Below, piece after piece: positions 1 through 11,598 of a stretch of 64,000 bases of DNA. The notes under the pieces were generated by a model. The model saw only the letters and a list, made by a program, of their open reading frames with translations, ran no database searches and had not been told where the DNA came from. How positions within the stretch are numbered: the stretch's first letter is position 1; each line of letters starts with the position of its first letter. The stretch lies in assembly GCF_020509005.1 (NCBI RefSeq), contig NC_063020.1:3286001-3350000 (forward strand), read 5' to 3'. The DNA comes from Fulvia fulva (lineage: Eukaryota > Ascomycota > Dothideomycetes > Mycosphaerellales > Mycosphaerellaceae). Position numbers and translations under genes: made by a program.

Positions 1-784
1 ATATGTTTGTGCAGCGTAATCGTCTATGTGTTTACGGACTGTGGTCGAAGTGATGCCATGGGGTCCGCTTCGCCTCCCCACCTCTCACATGTCAAGTTTC
101 CTGGCCTTTGGACCGCGGCCGCGAAAGAGTTGGAAGCGAACTGGGCCCTGTGCGATCGAGCCAATCATGAAGCGTGCAAGTCCCAGATGACCCAAAGTGG
201 CGTTTGCATACGACAATTTCTTTGTGCATTTGCACAATTGCCATTGAGTCGCGTGTCTGGAACATGCAACGCCGATGAAAGTCGTACAAACAGAGTAGGT
301 CACGGCGGCACAACAATGACTCCGATCCAGTTACTTTCGTTCGCCAAGAGTTGCCTCTACATCGCGAGAACGACGAGAGGTGGTTGCGATGTCACTCGGA
401 GGTGTATATTCACGGACTGACACATATGTGCTCATCGTAGATTCGGAGGATCCAACTCTCCATTCCATCGCAACGATGGACTGAGGGCAGAACATACCTG
501 TCTGTTTCATGACAAAGGGACTGATGACAGGAGTGGTTGAGCGCAAGGCTGAATGATGGCGCAGATGGTGTAACGATGCTGGAGAGCACTCAAACAAAGT
601 ACTTCATTAGCGCATTGTACTGTTCTCAATTGTGCCTTCAATGGCCACGACGTACCTGAGCAGAGACACGCAGCCTTGCTCTCTGACTCTTTTGATATCT
701 GCACTTGCTCTTGGACCGCATGCAACCTCCCAACGCCTCGCTGAACGCATCACACTTCAGTGCTCCTTGAAAGAAGGCTACCAT
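1..784. other. Intergenic left edge, no gene seen
   Basis: Only short overlapping reading frames occur on both strands. None has a recognisable domain or clear coding character. The right part is probably the 3' flank of the minus-strand RRM gene that ends at 785. Confidence 0.5.
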
Positions 785-1864
785 TCAACCCAGCAGCTTC
801 AGGCCAGGAGCCGGCTTGGCTGCCTGCTTCTTCTCGATGCCTGCGCCAGTGTTTGCCTTCAGGGGATCCTTCTGTTGCTGCTTGTTGTCCTTGTTCTTGT
901 TGTAATTGTTGTTCTTACCCCGATGCTTGTTGCTATCCTTCTTGACCACGGGAGCGACGTTGGTTCTGGCTCTCTGAATGGTGACAGGATGGCTGCCGAT
1001 GTACTTGCCTGACATCTCGCGCGCTGCCTTGAAGCCCTGCTCGCCGTCCGTAAACTCAACAAAGCCGAATCCTTTCGACTTGGTCGTGCGCTTATCTCTG
1101 ATGACACGCGCCTTGTTGACTCCGTAGGCAGCAAAGGCTTTGGTGAGTGAGTCGTCGGTGACTTCACCTGCCAGGTTGCCCACCATGATACGGAACTTGG
1201 TGGGATCCCACTCCAGCAACGACTTATCCTCCCAAGATTCGCCGCCGCCTTTTCTTACCACAGTGAACTTGCCGTCATCGGCTTTGCTCTTAGTCTCCGC
1301 TTCTGCGCCACGCTGGCCGGCAGGTGCTGCACCAGAACCATCGGCGCGATCATTCTTTGCACCCTTCTTCGCCCTGTCCTGTTGCTCTGCTGGCGCATAT
1401 GCTGACTGCCACTGCGCTAGCAGCTGTTGCTCGTCCGGATCGAATTGGGCATTCTGGCCGGCGTATATGGTTGTTGGAGGAGGAGGAGGTGGTTTGAAGG
1501 GGTTGTTTATCGTGGGAGGTGCTGCTTGATACTGTGCCTGCTGAGCGTACTGTGCATTATAGCCTGGAGGAGCAGCATACCCATACCCAGCATACGCCGA
1601 GTTGGCGTAGTTGTTGTAGTCCATCTCGGGCTGGTTCTCTTGCGGATGGTTGAAGTGCTCTTGGAAGGACCAGGAGCAGGTCGGATTGTAACGCTGGATC
1701 TGCTCTGGCACAGGCGACTCGTCGAAGATCTCGTGTTGCGCGGTGGGTGTGCTCGTCTCTGCAGTGCTGTTGTTGGCAAATGCTCTGTCTAATATCTGTC
1801 TGCCCAGTGCGCTCATGCCGCTGCCTCGTGCGCCGCCGCCCGGGTTGCGATTCTTCTTCGCCAT
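785..1864 (-). CDS. RBM42-like RNA-binding protein with one RRM
   Basis: Single-exon gene of 359 aa. The first ATG in frame (at 1864, MAKKNRNPGGG) is taken as start because the frame upstream has only a TTG. The N-terminal half is low complexity: Tyr/Ala/Gln-rich, then a run of eight prolines. An RRM follows at about residues 215-300, with an RNP2-like segment (RIMVGNLA) and RNP1 (KGFGFVEF). The spacing and the KARVIRDKRTTKSKGFGFVEF-type core with the REMSGKYIGSHPV end match the RBM42 family, which is linked in animals to hnRNP K, splicing and stress granules. The C terminus is Lys/Asn/Gln-rich and ends PGLKLLG. The family call is firm; the fungal function is inferred. Confidence 0.85.
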   Translation of the reverse strand: MAKKNRNPGGGARGSGMSALGRQILDRAFANNSTAETSTPTAQHEIFDESPVPEQIQRYNPTCSWSFQEHFNHPQENQPEMDYNNYANSAYAGYGYAAPPGYNAQYAQQAQYQAAPPTINNPFKPPPPPPTTIYAGQNAQFDPDEQQLLAQWQSAYAPAEQQDRAKKGAKNDRADGSGAAPAGQRGAEAETKSKADDGKFTVVRKGGGESWEDKSLLEWDPTKFRIMVGNLAGEVTDDSLTKAFAAYGVNKARVIRDKRTTKSKGFGFVEFTDGEQGFKAAREMSGKYIGSHPVTIQRARTNVAPVVKKDSNKHRGKNNNYNKNKDNKQQQKDPLKANTGAGIEKKQAAKPAPGLKLLG

Positions 1865-3129
1865 CTTTCGCAATGAGATTGGTGGTACGTACCGTGAGAC
1901 TGATGATGTTGCGCGAGTCTGTGAGAGTTAGTTATGGAATGTCGTGTGTTGTGGTAGTGAATGAGTGCGAAGAGAAAGTCACTTCCTTCCTCGAATCCAG
2001 CACTTCGTCACAGTGCCCGCCTCGACGGAACGTGCCGAAGCAAGTGACAAGGATGCTGTTCCTTCCTAACACCAACCAAGAGGGTACAATCTCAGCCTTG
2101 AGTACAACGACAATGCATTCATGTTCAATGACCTCCACCTCGTGTGCTGATGTCACACTTCTCGAAACACCAGGACCAGGATGATGTGTGTTGCTACGAG
2201 AATAATAACGCCCCTTGGCCTTCGAGCTCAGTACCAAGCTGCCTAGACTGCGAACGACCTATTAGCCATCATGACACCATGAGGCCAGTCTTCTTATGTC
2301 GCCAGTGCCTTTTGATTGACTATGCTGCGCTGCGACGTCCGACTGCCGGCGACATTCAAGCATCGGATAGAGAGCGTCACGATGCAACGGTCAAATTCGA
2401 TGCCAAATCATCTGCATCCTCACCCGTTTCTTGCGGCACACTGAGTCGCATTAAAGAATGCAGCTCAACTTGCGCCATGTGCTGACTCATCTGGAAGATC
2501 ATTGTCCGTAAGAACTATGGTGAAGAGCCAGCAATGTACGGCGAGAGCGCTCAAGGCCGGGAGAGGGAATGCTTCATTAGAGTCGACATCTATGGGAGGT
2601 TCTCCGATAATCAAAAAAAATTCTTTCGACTAGTCGACAGTCGTTGGCCTGCAGAGTCTCGTTCGACAGTTGTCCTTGCGCATAGGAATTCCTCCAGCCG
2701 ATGATGAACATGAGTGTCACCGCACATGGTGGGAAACCCTGTTCTGTATGCAAGTAGCCCCCCCCCTCCCTTCGAAAGGAGTGTCAGACGACCTCTGAGG
2801 AGGCCTGGGTGGCTAGTAAGCCGAAAGGGAGGCTTGTTGCTCTGGATTGACGGATGTCAAGCGACCACGGGGCGACTAGAGACATCCAGAGAAACCACAC
2901 TCCGAAGTCGCGTGCACAAAGCAGCGTAATAATCACAATCGTACACATAAGAAGGTGTTCTATGTCTCGATCGTCAGTTCTACCGAGATCTAGCATTACG
3001 CTCGCTGAGTCTTTAGAGAACTCAGGATAGCAAACATTGCTTTGACACCTCACATTCGGGGTTTTTACGATAAACCACAAAACTCTCAGCTCTACGGAAC
3101 GTTACAGTACTCTCATCGATTCACGAAGC
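1865..3129. other. Intergenic 1.27 kb, nothing convincing
   Basis: It lies between the RRM gene promoter and the damaged hypothetical gene at 3130. Short frames occur but without domains or codon signal. A C-run sits near 2758-2769. Confidence 0.5.
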
Positions 3130-3991
3130 ATGTCGGACACATCAGTAATCTTCGATCAGCCAGATCGCCGCGACAGTGATACACACGATACCACCTACAA
3201 CGCTGATGGAGATGAAACTATGAGCCTCTCACCCACTCCGCCAGTCACAAACGCACCTAATGATACCATTGAGCAGCCTGGTGGCTCTTCATTGACCGCG
3301 GGGCCAGGAATAGCTCCGCCGATAGCAGTGCAGGCAGTCAGCGGCCGGGACAGCACCTCGCAGCAGTCCCAGCTCCAGGCTCCGGCACTTGGTCAAGGCA
3401 ATACACAGCTCCAATGACCAATATTCGCAATGCCCGACAACGCCCTGAGGAGATCGCAAACCCAGCAGGCAGTGGCTCGGAACCACATGTTGTCCCTCCC
3501 TGCCAGCATGTCGGATGTGACTCGCAACCCTCCCATACCTAGCCAGCCTGGACCAGCACCATCAGACGCTTCGTCAGCCGCCACGCCACCCCCAGCTACA
3601 ATTGTTGATGGTCCGAACAACCAAGACCCGAATCGAGTGTACTACATGGGTCTCGTGCGTGAACTGATGAGGAATGGCAATACCAATACTGCGACTTTTG
3701 GTCAGTCTCGAATTCAGATGTCACTGGTGAACCTAGTGCTGGCGTATCGTCATCTCGTGCGGGCGGGTGTGCCGACCATCGCGGATGAAGTCTGGGTAGT
3801 AGGAAGGGCGACCTTTGGGGAGGCTAGAATGAGGGATGCGTTGGCGATTGTACCTGGGTAAGGGAGTGAAGTATGGTAGGCTGTCACGATTGGGTAGTGT
3901 TCATGATGAGTATAAGGCGGCTTTCCGTGCTCTTGTGGCAGAGTATCTTGAGCTGGAGACGGGTGACGGAGGCGATCAAAATTTAAGATAG
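3130..3991 (+). pseudogene. Hypothetical gene interrupted by TGA and a frameshift
   Basis: An ATG at 3130 opens a Ser/Thr/Pro-rich frame that stops at TGA 3415-3417. The same frame continues open to TAA 3859-3861, with a more ordered region (VYYMGLVRELMRNGNTNT, then YRHLVRAGVPTIADEVWVV). Near 3850 coding character moves by one base: the other frame reads KYGRLSRLGSVHDEYKAAF and AEYLELETGDGG and ends at TAG 3989-3991. GTAAGG near 3857 resembles a splice donor, but the nearest acceptors leave introns of only about 20-30 nt, too short. Together this looks like one gene of about 285 codons with a nonsense codon and a frameshift. No family is recognised. Alternatives are sequencing error or an unseen splice pattern. 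Confidence 0.45.
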
Positions 3992-4597
3992 ATGCAGCGG
4001 ATCTTTGACCTTGCACCTGGAGACTAAGTTAAAGCGGGAAAGAAGTGATATAAAAACTCTGGCATGGGCAGAGTGGCGTACTCGTTCGTACGCTTTTCTT
4101 GTCGATATTCTCAGATCGAATGGCATACCCAATGTGCTGCATAACGGATGATCCTAGTGATGTGAGGGCTGCAATGCACTGACTTAGCCTCTTGTCGCGG
4201 TTAGAAGCATACCGTTGATACGAATGTGGTTGAACTTTTGCCTCCCTTTGTGCCGTTCAAGGACATGTGACACGCGGAGAATACCACGTTCGTTATGTAC
4301 ATAGGCTTCCAGAAATGTTGTGACCTTGTCAATCGTTCTGGGTCGAATGGCGGAGTCAATATGCCGTATGGCTCTTTGACGTTCATGCTGCTTCTGGCAC
4401 CACATGCCCAAGTAAAGCGGCTTGGGTTGTCGATGACAGAGAGCTATGCTATGCAATCCAGGGCGATTGATCTTTTGCCATACCTTGTGCCATATAGAGA
4501 ACACATGCCCCAGTCCTTTCCAATCGACCACGTAGGAAACATAGCATATACACACGCATTCAATTCTGTTCTCTGTACATAGACATATCACATAATT
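3992..4597. other. Intergenic between hypothetical gene and PMR1
   Basis: About 600 bp in a convergent arrangement, likely holding the 3' ends of the flanking genes. Overlapping frames at 4184-4591 on both strands have no recognisable domain and look like chance frames. Confidence 0.45.
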
Positions 4598-7500
4598 CTA
4601 CACGATCCTACTGTACCCGCTCGGCAGACTCCTGCCACTGCCAAACCGCCTCTGGTACAGCTTTCTGCCCTCGTCAACCCATAATACAATGCTCGCCATC
4701 GCCACCAACTCGAGCAGATCGAAAGTCGACAGCGCCTCAGTCTGAAAGACCCTCTGCAGCGGCGGGAAGTATATAACCAACGCCTGTCCCAGCAAACTAC
4801 CAGCGACAGCATAGTTGAACATCTGGTTCCCCTCTGCCTTTTGCCGGATCCCGCAGACTTCAGCGAACCATTTCGGTAGAATGGGTACTTCGCCGAGGAG
4901 GACGGATTTGGAGGAGGACCGGCAGGCCAGGGCGTTGAACATATCGAAGAGGACAAATTGGGTAAAAGTCAGGGTTGTGTCGCGGGCGGAGACGGAGTGG
5001 GCTGCGAGGTCTTCGGCGGTCAGGTTGCGGACGTAGGTAAGAAGTGTGCCGAGGAGGATGATGACAGCTGATTGAAGGACGCGCTGGATGAGCTTTGGCG
5101 TCAGGACGCGGGCATCGCGGCGACGGGGAGGTTGGGTGAGGAGGGCTGGATCGACGGGCTCGACGCCGAGAGATCTGGAGATGTTGTTAGTTGGGTGTCC
5201 ATCGGCCTTCTAGACTTGTACTCACTGTGCTGGTGGACCATCCATCAAGATGTTGATCCACAAAATCTGCATAGCATTGAGCGGATTCTTCCAGCCACCC
5301 AGGCTGCTCAACATGACCAGCCCTAAAGCAGCCACACTCGTGCTGAGTTGAAATGTCAAGAAGTTTTGGATATTGTAGAAAATGCCCTTGCCCTCTTCGA
5401 TAGCGTTCAGAATAGTCGAAAAGTTGTCGTCGGTCAAGATCATATCAGCGGCCTCTTTCGCGACATCAGTGCCCAGCTTGCCCATGCTGATGCCAATGTC
5501 AGCCTTCTTCAGAGCTGGTGCATCATTGACACCGTCTCCAGTCATTGCAACAACGTCGCCGCGCGATTGTAATGCGCTGATGATCTTGAGCTTGTGTTCA
5601 GGACTTGTCCGTGCAAAGATCAGGATGCGCGACATGGCTTCTGCGAGCTCAGCATCGCTCATCTGGTCAAGCTGATCGCCACGCAGTACTGGCGATCCAA
5701 TGGCAGAGTTCTCATTGATAGGCATGCCAAGCTTCTTCGCGATTGCGATTGCTGTAGCTTCCGCGTCGCCAGTGATCATGATCACCTTGACGCCACCTGC
5801 CATGAGTCGTCTTATTGATCTGTCAACGCCTTTACGTGGTGGATCTGACATGCCCACCAGACCAGCAAAGCAAAGCCCGGTGTAGGTGTCCTCGTTAGCT
5901 GCAGCAACTGCCGAGCGTCCTAGAGCTGAAGCTGGCGTTGATGAGCGGGAGTCGGTCATTCTGTTCTTGCTCACATTGCGACTAGCACCGCTCCTTACAG
6001 GCCTTACAGGTCCCGAGGCGAATGCCAGCACTCGGAGGCCTTCCTCAGCCATCTTACGTGCCGCTTGATCCACTTCTTGTCGTCGCTTCTCGTCCAGAAC
6101 GACCTCTCCGCCTTGATCGGAGGTGTAGGTATCACACCTTCCAAGTACACGCTCGAGCGCACCTTTGATGTAAGCTGTATCATTACCGTCTTGGCCTTCG
6201 GTGATGACACCCATCCACTTCCGCTCGCTCGAAAACGGCATCTCATGCTTCCTCTCGCCAATTCGGGCACGTACATCGTCCTCGTGGAATGCATCGAGCA
6301 GGTCCAGCAATGCCACATCGGTTGGCTGACCAGCCCATCGACTCTTCGCATTCGCTAGATCATCATCTCCACCTGTGTTGGCCAAGACAGTTGCACTGGC
6401 GGCTGTCACACCACCATGACTATGGGTGTTGAGACGGCCATTGTTGACGATATTTGCAGCTCTGAGTACTGCTTGGGTCGTTGCGCCATTTGGCGAGTCT
6501 CTGTGTACTTTGGCCACTTCTTGCGGCACGTCATGTCCAAAGCTCCACATCCTGGTCACTGTCATGTGGTTGACAGTAAGAGTTCCAGTTTTGTCCGAGC
6601 ATACCACATTGACGGATCCTAGCGTTTCCACAGACGGAAGTCTGCGTACGATCGCATTCCTCTTGCTCATCCGCAGTACACCAAGTGCAAGCGTGACAGT
6701 AACGATGATGGGCAAGCCTTCCGGTATAGCTGCCACTGCTAGCGACACGCCGATTTGGAACAGCTCCAAGAATTGCATGCCTCGCCATAAGCCGACCAGA
6801 ATGATTAAGCCAATGACACCAAATGACATGTAACTCAAGTCCTTACCCAGTCGATCCATGCTTTGCTGTAGTGGCGTTCGAGGAGACTCAATCTCTTGTA
6901 AAGATGCGCTGATGGCACCAAACTCGGTCTCGCCTCCTGTGCCAATGACGATACCCTGGCCATAGCCAGAGCGGACCAGTGTTCCTTGGAAAGCGATGTT
7001 GGTCTGATCCGTAAGCCGTATGTCGCCTCCCATGCCTCCTCTAAGTAACGTCGCTGGATCAGCACTTCCATTGAGGTGCGGCGCAGCAGCAATTGTGTCG
7101 GCGCTCTTTGCGACAGGCTCATTCTCTCCGGTCAAATTACTCTCATCGATGCTCAGATCCGCCGCGAACGTAATGCGAATGTCGGCGGGTATCCTGTCGC
7201 CAGTATGGAATAGCACCAAGTCCCCGGTCACCAATTGTGAAGCAGACACAGTTGTGCTCGCCTTCTCTGCCCTTGCCTGGTCATCGTTTCCAGGCGCCTT
7301 CGGCTCGCCATTCTCGGCACCTGCATTACCCCGTCCCTGTACATCAAGATTCGTTCTTATTACGTGCGCGAAATGTGGCACCAATTGGCTCAACGCTTCC
7401 AAGCTCTTCTCACTCCTGTACTCTTGTACGAATGCAACTGTGACCACAATGGTGACCGCGATCGCAATAGAAACGGCATCCTCGAAGTTGCCCATGAAGG

Positions 7501-7870
7501 CTGATATGGCGGCACTGGCAAGCAGTAGTAGGATCAGTGTTTCCTTGAACTGCTTGACGAAGCGCAGCCATAGGGGTTCTGGCTCTTCCGATGGCAACTC
7601 GTTGGGACCTTGGACATGCAATCGATTTGATGCATCGCCAGGATGTAAGCCACGACTGAGAGATGTCGAATGCTTGTCAGCGACTTGCTCAGCACTTAAT
7701 GCGGCATGCTGGGCAGTTATCGACTGCTGGCCGGGGATCTTGACCCGGCTGACGTTTCTCGAGTGTCCTCCGCCATTGTCGCGTGGAGGCTGCAGCTGTG
7801 AGGGGCTGCTGGATCGTGTATGCGCCGGGCTGGTGTGCAGAGGGAGAGTCGGCGTGCTAGATCGGGACAT
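4598..7870 (-). CDS. pmr1: Golgi Ca2+/Mn2+ P-type ATPase PMR1 (SPCA)
   Basis: Two exons: 7870-5226 and 5174-4598, with a 51-nt intron 5175-5225 (GTGAGT...CCAG). The join restores GPPAQSLGVEP and gives 1073 aa. Type IIA P-ATPase signatures in order: HGPNEL-like N-terminal motif, GNFEDAVSI with [16 protein letters not shown], actuator TGEN, TM4 PEGLP, phosphorylation motif CSDKTGTLT, a nucleotide domain ending in [22 protein letters not shown], and TM5-6 [12 protein letters not shown]. These place it with PMR1/SPCA rather than SERCA or PMCA. It should pump Ca2+ and Mn2+ into the Golgi for glycosylation and secretion. The N-terminal 40 residues are Ser/Pro-rich, and the nucleotide domain has a Ser/Ala-rich insert. 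It is divergent from RAD21. Confidence 0.95.
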
Positions 7871-8112
7871 GCTTCACATGCTCCATGGAGCAGGAGTCGA
7901 GGGTCGCTCAATGCCGGGCTATGCTGCTGTCGCGTGCATCAGTGTAGTGGGCCAAACGATCGTGCGATATGGCTGTATGGTCTCGTTCACTTTCGCGTCC
8001 GCGGTCACTTCGATCGTCAATCGTCCAGTGCGCGAGTTGTGGATGGGCAAAGTGGTGGATATGGTCTTTAGGAGACGCACCCGGTAGCGTGTTCTCACTC
8101 AAGGAATCCTGG

Positions 8113-8147
8113 CAGCCAGCAGCCAGCAGCCAGCAGCCAGCAGCAGG
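8113..8147. repeat. 7-bp tandem repeat, unit CAGCCAG
   Basis: About five copies of CAGCCAG run head to tail and end in CAGCAGG. This is a short minisatellite in the PMR1/RAD21 intergenic region, prone to length change. Confidence 0.85.
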
Positions 8148-8378
8148 CACATCCGCGTGCGGCGCTACCTACAACTAGCAGTAGCAAGCGACGCAACCCC
8201 AGCCATCTCAGACACCAAGGAATGACGCCCGTTCTTCAACCACTCACCACCAAACATCAACTCGCACTCCACCGCAACACGTATCCAAGTGCTCCAACGT
8301 GTACGACAGCATCAACTACCCTTTCGAATTCACTCCCGGCATGGTGAATATCCCCTGAGGCGCCCAACGCTGCCTGCT

Positions 8379-8391
8379 ACGCGACTCGCGT
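8379..8391. promoter_or_regulatory. MCB-like dyad ACGCGA-C-TCGCGT upstream of RAD21
   Basis: Perfect inverted repeat of ACGCGA around one base, 122 bp before the RAD21 ATG. ACGCGN is the core bound by Swi6/Mbp1-type MBF, which drives S-phase genes in yeasts. The function here is inferred. Confidence 0.4.
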
Positions 8392-8513
8392 CACATCAAA
8401 ACAACGCGCTTGGTCCGATCGCAACTTCAATAAAACATCCGCCACCGCGTCTCGCACCTTCAGACACACATCGCCAGTGTCGCAAACACCTATCGCATCC
8501 ATAGACACGCACC

Positions 8514-10415
8514 ATGTTCTACTCGGAGTCGCTGCTCACCAAGACGGGGCCCTTGGCTCGCGTCTGGCTCGCCTCCAACCTCGATCGAAAACTCACAAAG
8601 GCCAACGTTATCCAGGCCGACTTGCAGGAGAATGTGAAGAGCATCATTGGAGATGATCAGGCACCGATCGCGCTGCGAATGAGTGGGCAACTATTGCTGG
8701 GAGTGGTCAAGATCTACAACAGAAAGGCGAGGTACCTGGAGACAGATTGTGGTGAAGCCCTCCACAAGATTAAGCTGGTAAGAGAGACCACTGCAATGAC
8801 ACTCTAACATTATCGGACTGACGTATAACAGGCATACCGACCTGGCCGCGACGTGGACCTGCCAGCCGATCACTCGCACAAGGCAAATCCGCAAGCGTTG
8901 ATACTTGCAGACACTATTACAGAACTTGACCTTTTCGCGCCACTGCCCGACCCAGATGCCATCCTACGAGCGCCCGAAGAGCGCGCACCTGGACAGGACC
9001 CCACACTGCTCGACTTCGGTATGAGCCAGATGCTTGATAGCCAAACGCCAACCCGAACACAACAGAGGCGATTACTCGAACTTGACGACGACGATCTTGG
9101 CCTTGATATCGGCGATGGTCAAGACGATGGTCTGGCAGGTACTCCAATGAGCGACGGCCCATCTATCGAACAAGGACGACGTGCACCCACTCCACGAGGC
9201 GATGAGCCAACTATGCTTCAGGACGATGACTTGGGTCTCGACCTCGGCTTTGGCGCTGACACGACTCTTGGCGGCAACGATGGCCCCATCGTGGGCATGG
9301 ACGACGACTACCCAATGGGTGGTCTCAACAACGAGGAGATTGGCGAGGCAAACGAGCAGGCACTCCGAAAAGCAGACGCTGCTGCTGAGCGTGCTCGACG
9401 ATCCGAATCCGTCCTCTCATCCGTTCGCCCAAGCGTAGAACGCGATCTAGAGGAGACATTCCGACTCGATCAAGCCGCACTCCAGGACGAAACGGAGCAG
9501 GAAGTCCAAGCCGCACAGCGTGTCAAGCGGAGAAAAGTCATGCGCATGGACAACGAGACAGAACTGCACAACAGCCAGATCAAGAGGCAACAAGAAGACC
9601 GCTCTAACATCACTAAAGCACCTTCCTTCCTGCCACGCGACCCACTTCTGCTTCAACTTATGGAGATGCAGCGCAACGGTAGCTTCGTCAGCAATCTCAT
9701 GGGTGATGGTCGGATGCAAGGTTGGGCTCCTGAGCTTCGCGGTATTCTATCACTTGAAATCGTGCGAAAGGCGGGTGACAAGAAGCGCAAGCGTGACTCT
9801 GGAATTGTAGCAGACGTAGAGACAGATGGCGAGAGGCAGGAGTCTCCGCCACAACTTGAGATCCCACAGGACGAAGACGAGGGCTTCCAAGTCAACGCTG
9901 GCGACGACTTCGGACTTCGTTCGGACGGCTTCCAGCCCGGTGCTGAGGATGACGTCCAACACGAAGACGAGGAGAACTACATGTACGACGAACCACCCAT
10001 CAACTTCGACATCACAGAAGCGCCTCTCCTGCACCCTTCACAACAGGGCGCTGTTGCGCTTGGCACGAAGAAGATGGTGCATATGCTTCGCGATCACTTT
10101 GCACCAGACCACCCGAAGGAACTCAATGAGCCACCCACACCCAGCAAGCGTGTCAAGCAGTCGGCACTTTTCACTGATCTCTGCCCAGAGAGGACCACTA
10201 CGCGGCAAGACGCGACAAAGATGTTCTTTGAGCTCCTTGTGCTCGGAACCAAGGACGCGATCAAGGTCGAGCAAGATAGCAAGGATCTCGGCCTTCCGAT
10301 TCGTGTACGTGGCAAGCGTGGGTTGTGGGGCGACTGGGCTGAGATGCAAAGTGGAGGCGAAATCGCAAGTCAGGAGGCACCTGCTGCAGGTATCGAAGTT
10401 GAGGCAGCAGCCTGA
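8514..10415 (+). CDS. rad21: Cohesin kleisin subunit RAD21/SCC1
   Basis: Two exons, 8514-8777 and 8832-10415, with a 54-nt intron 8778-8831 (GTAAGA...ACAG). The protein is 615 aa. The N terminus (MFYSESLLTKTGPLARVWLASN, then LRMSGQLLLGVVKIYNRKARYL) is the Rad21/Rec8 N domain that binds SMC3. It is followed by the conserved AYRPGRDVDLP, encoded at the start of exon 2. The middle is acidic with repeated DDDLGLD blocks. EQGR at about 201-204 fits the separase consensus ExxR. The C-terminal winged-helix region (MFFELLVLGTKDAIKVEQ) contacts SMC1. It closes the cohesin ring in mitosis. The mitotic form is more likely than meiotic Rec8, from the strong Rad21-type N terminus and acidic middle. Confidence 0.93.
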
Positions 10416-10868
10416 TGTGAGGCTTGATGATTAAGTTCTTGTACAATGAGGAAAACAGCGGTGGCGCTCTTGGCGTCGGCATGAGAAGTGGTTTTGTTTA
10501 CGGGTCTGGGAGGTGACTTGGGCCTTGTGGGATCTTCTACGGAAGATTGACGTGATGAAGCTTGGCGATGGTTTTTGAGATATCCTATCAGACGAGCGAG
10601 CTTTCGATATGAGGTAGGATTAGTCATATGAGCAATTGACATTGCGACAGCATCTCGGTCTCCCACTTCGAGTCGCTCGGGTGTGTTGACGATTCAGCGT
10701 TTTACGTACAAACTTGCCGTCAGCGTGATTGCACTCAGGCTCAGGCGGCCTGCCTTCTGCAACACGCGAAGGTTACACCGCGTCAAAGCTTCGATCGAGC
10801 TCCAAACTCCACCGGCCGAACTTGCACTTGACAATCACGCTGCCAAAAGTAGGGCTACCGCAGACAGT
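10416..10868. other. Intergenic 453 bp between RAD21 and the 2EXR-like array
   Basis: It contains the 3' flank of RAD21 and the promoter of the first array gene. No distinct element was recognised. Confidence 0.5.
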
Positions 10869-11483
10869 ATGGCTGCTACCGCGTCATCACCCACGGGTCT
10901 CACACTCGAGCAGCGAGTCAAAGCACTACCCCAAGAACTTCAAGACCTCATCTACGGCTTCACCTTCGAGCAACCTGACCCCACTACCATTACCATCGAT
11001 GCGAACTTCAGACCACCTGTGAACCTCCAAATCAACAAAGCCATCCGCAAATCATTTGCGGCACTCTACTACAGCAAATTCATCTTCTGCTCAGACGACA
11101 TCCATAGCTTGCAGAACTGGGTTGTCAGTCTCACTTCCCAACACCGTGCCTTCCTCTGGGATCTCAGGCTACATGGCTACCAAGACGGCGTGTGCGATGG
11201 CGATAGGAGCGTGGCCACCGCGCGAGCGACGAAGTTTTGGCAAAGTTTGCCATCGGAGGCGAGGAAGGAGATCCGTTATTTTATGGTTATGGCGAGCTAT
11301 GTCTTGTCGAATGGCGCCTTCAGAGAGGCGAATGTGGCGTGGGCTACTGCCGAACCGCCGATGGAGATTCCTGAGCGGTGGGAGAAGGCATTGGAGAGAG
11401 CGAGGAGGAAGCTGAAATGGGATTGCGGTGCGGCGTGGATGGACGACTTCTGGCAGAGTATTGAGGGTGTAAAGGTGGTGTGA
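10869..11483 (+). CDS. F-box/2EXR-like protein, array member 1
   Basis: Intact single-exon gene of 204 aa starting at ATG 10869. The N-terminal motif LTLEQRVKALPQELQDLIYGF is the LPxELxxxIY signature common in large fungal families annotated as F-box-like or 2EXR. It is followed by VNLQINKAIRKSFAALYYSKF and a region ending in WDLRLHGYQ. Array members at 11599, 12314 and 13911 align over the whole first 110 residues, so these are tandem duplicates. No catalytic motif is visible and the biochemical function is unknown. An F-box-like role in ubiquitin ligase binding is only a possibility. Confidence 0.8.
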   Translation: MAATASSPTGLTLEQRVKALPQELQDLIYGFTFEQPDPTTITIDANFRPPVNLQINKAIRKSFAALYYSKFIFCSDDIHSLQNWVVSLTSQHRAFLWDLRLHGYQDGVCDGDRSVATARATKFWQSLPSEARKEIRYFMVMASYVLSNGAFREANVAWATAEPPMEIPERWEKALERARRKLKWDCGAAWMDDFWQSIEGVKVV

Positions 11484-11598
11484 GTGGAAGGTGTGGTCGT
11501 AGCTTCCAAACGGTCGTCAACTCTCGCTCGCCTTTCTTGAACTTCGTAGTTTATGACAGACAACAACGAATCAGAGCACACTCGCCGACTCGAACACG

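Larger units (their letters stand above)
7871..8513. promoter_or_regulatory. Shared promoter region of PMR1 and RAD21
   Basis: A 643-bp divergent interval. It holds a 7-bp tandem repeat (8113-8147) and an MCB-like dyad (8379-8391), both listed separately. Confidence 0.6.

Noticed and set aside
1140..1792. Plus-strand frames antisense to the RRM gene
   Set aside because: Shadow frames of the minus-strand gene; the RRM motifs fix the real strand.
3130..3991. Reading the damaged gene as a normal two-intron gene
   Set aside because: No donor and acceptor pair of realistic size removes both the TGA and the frame change.
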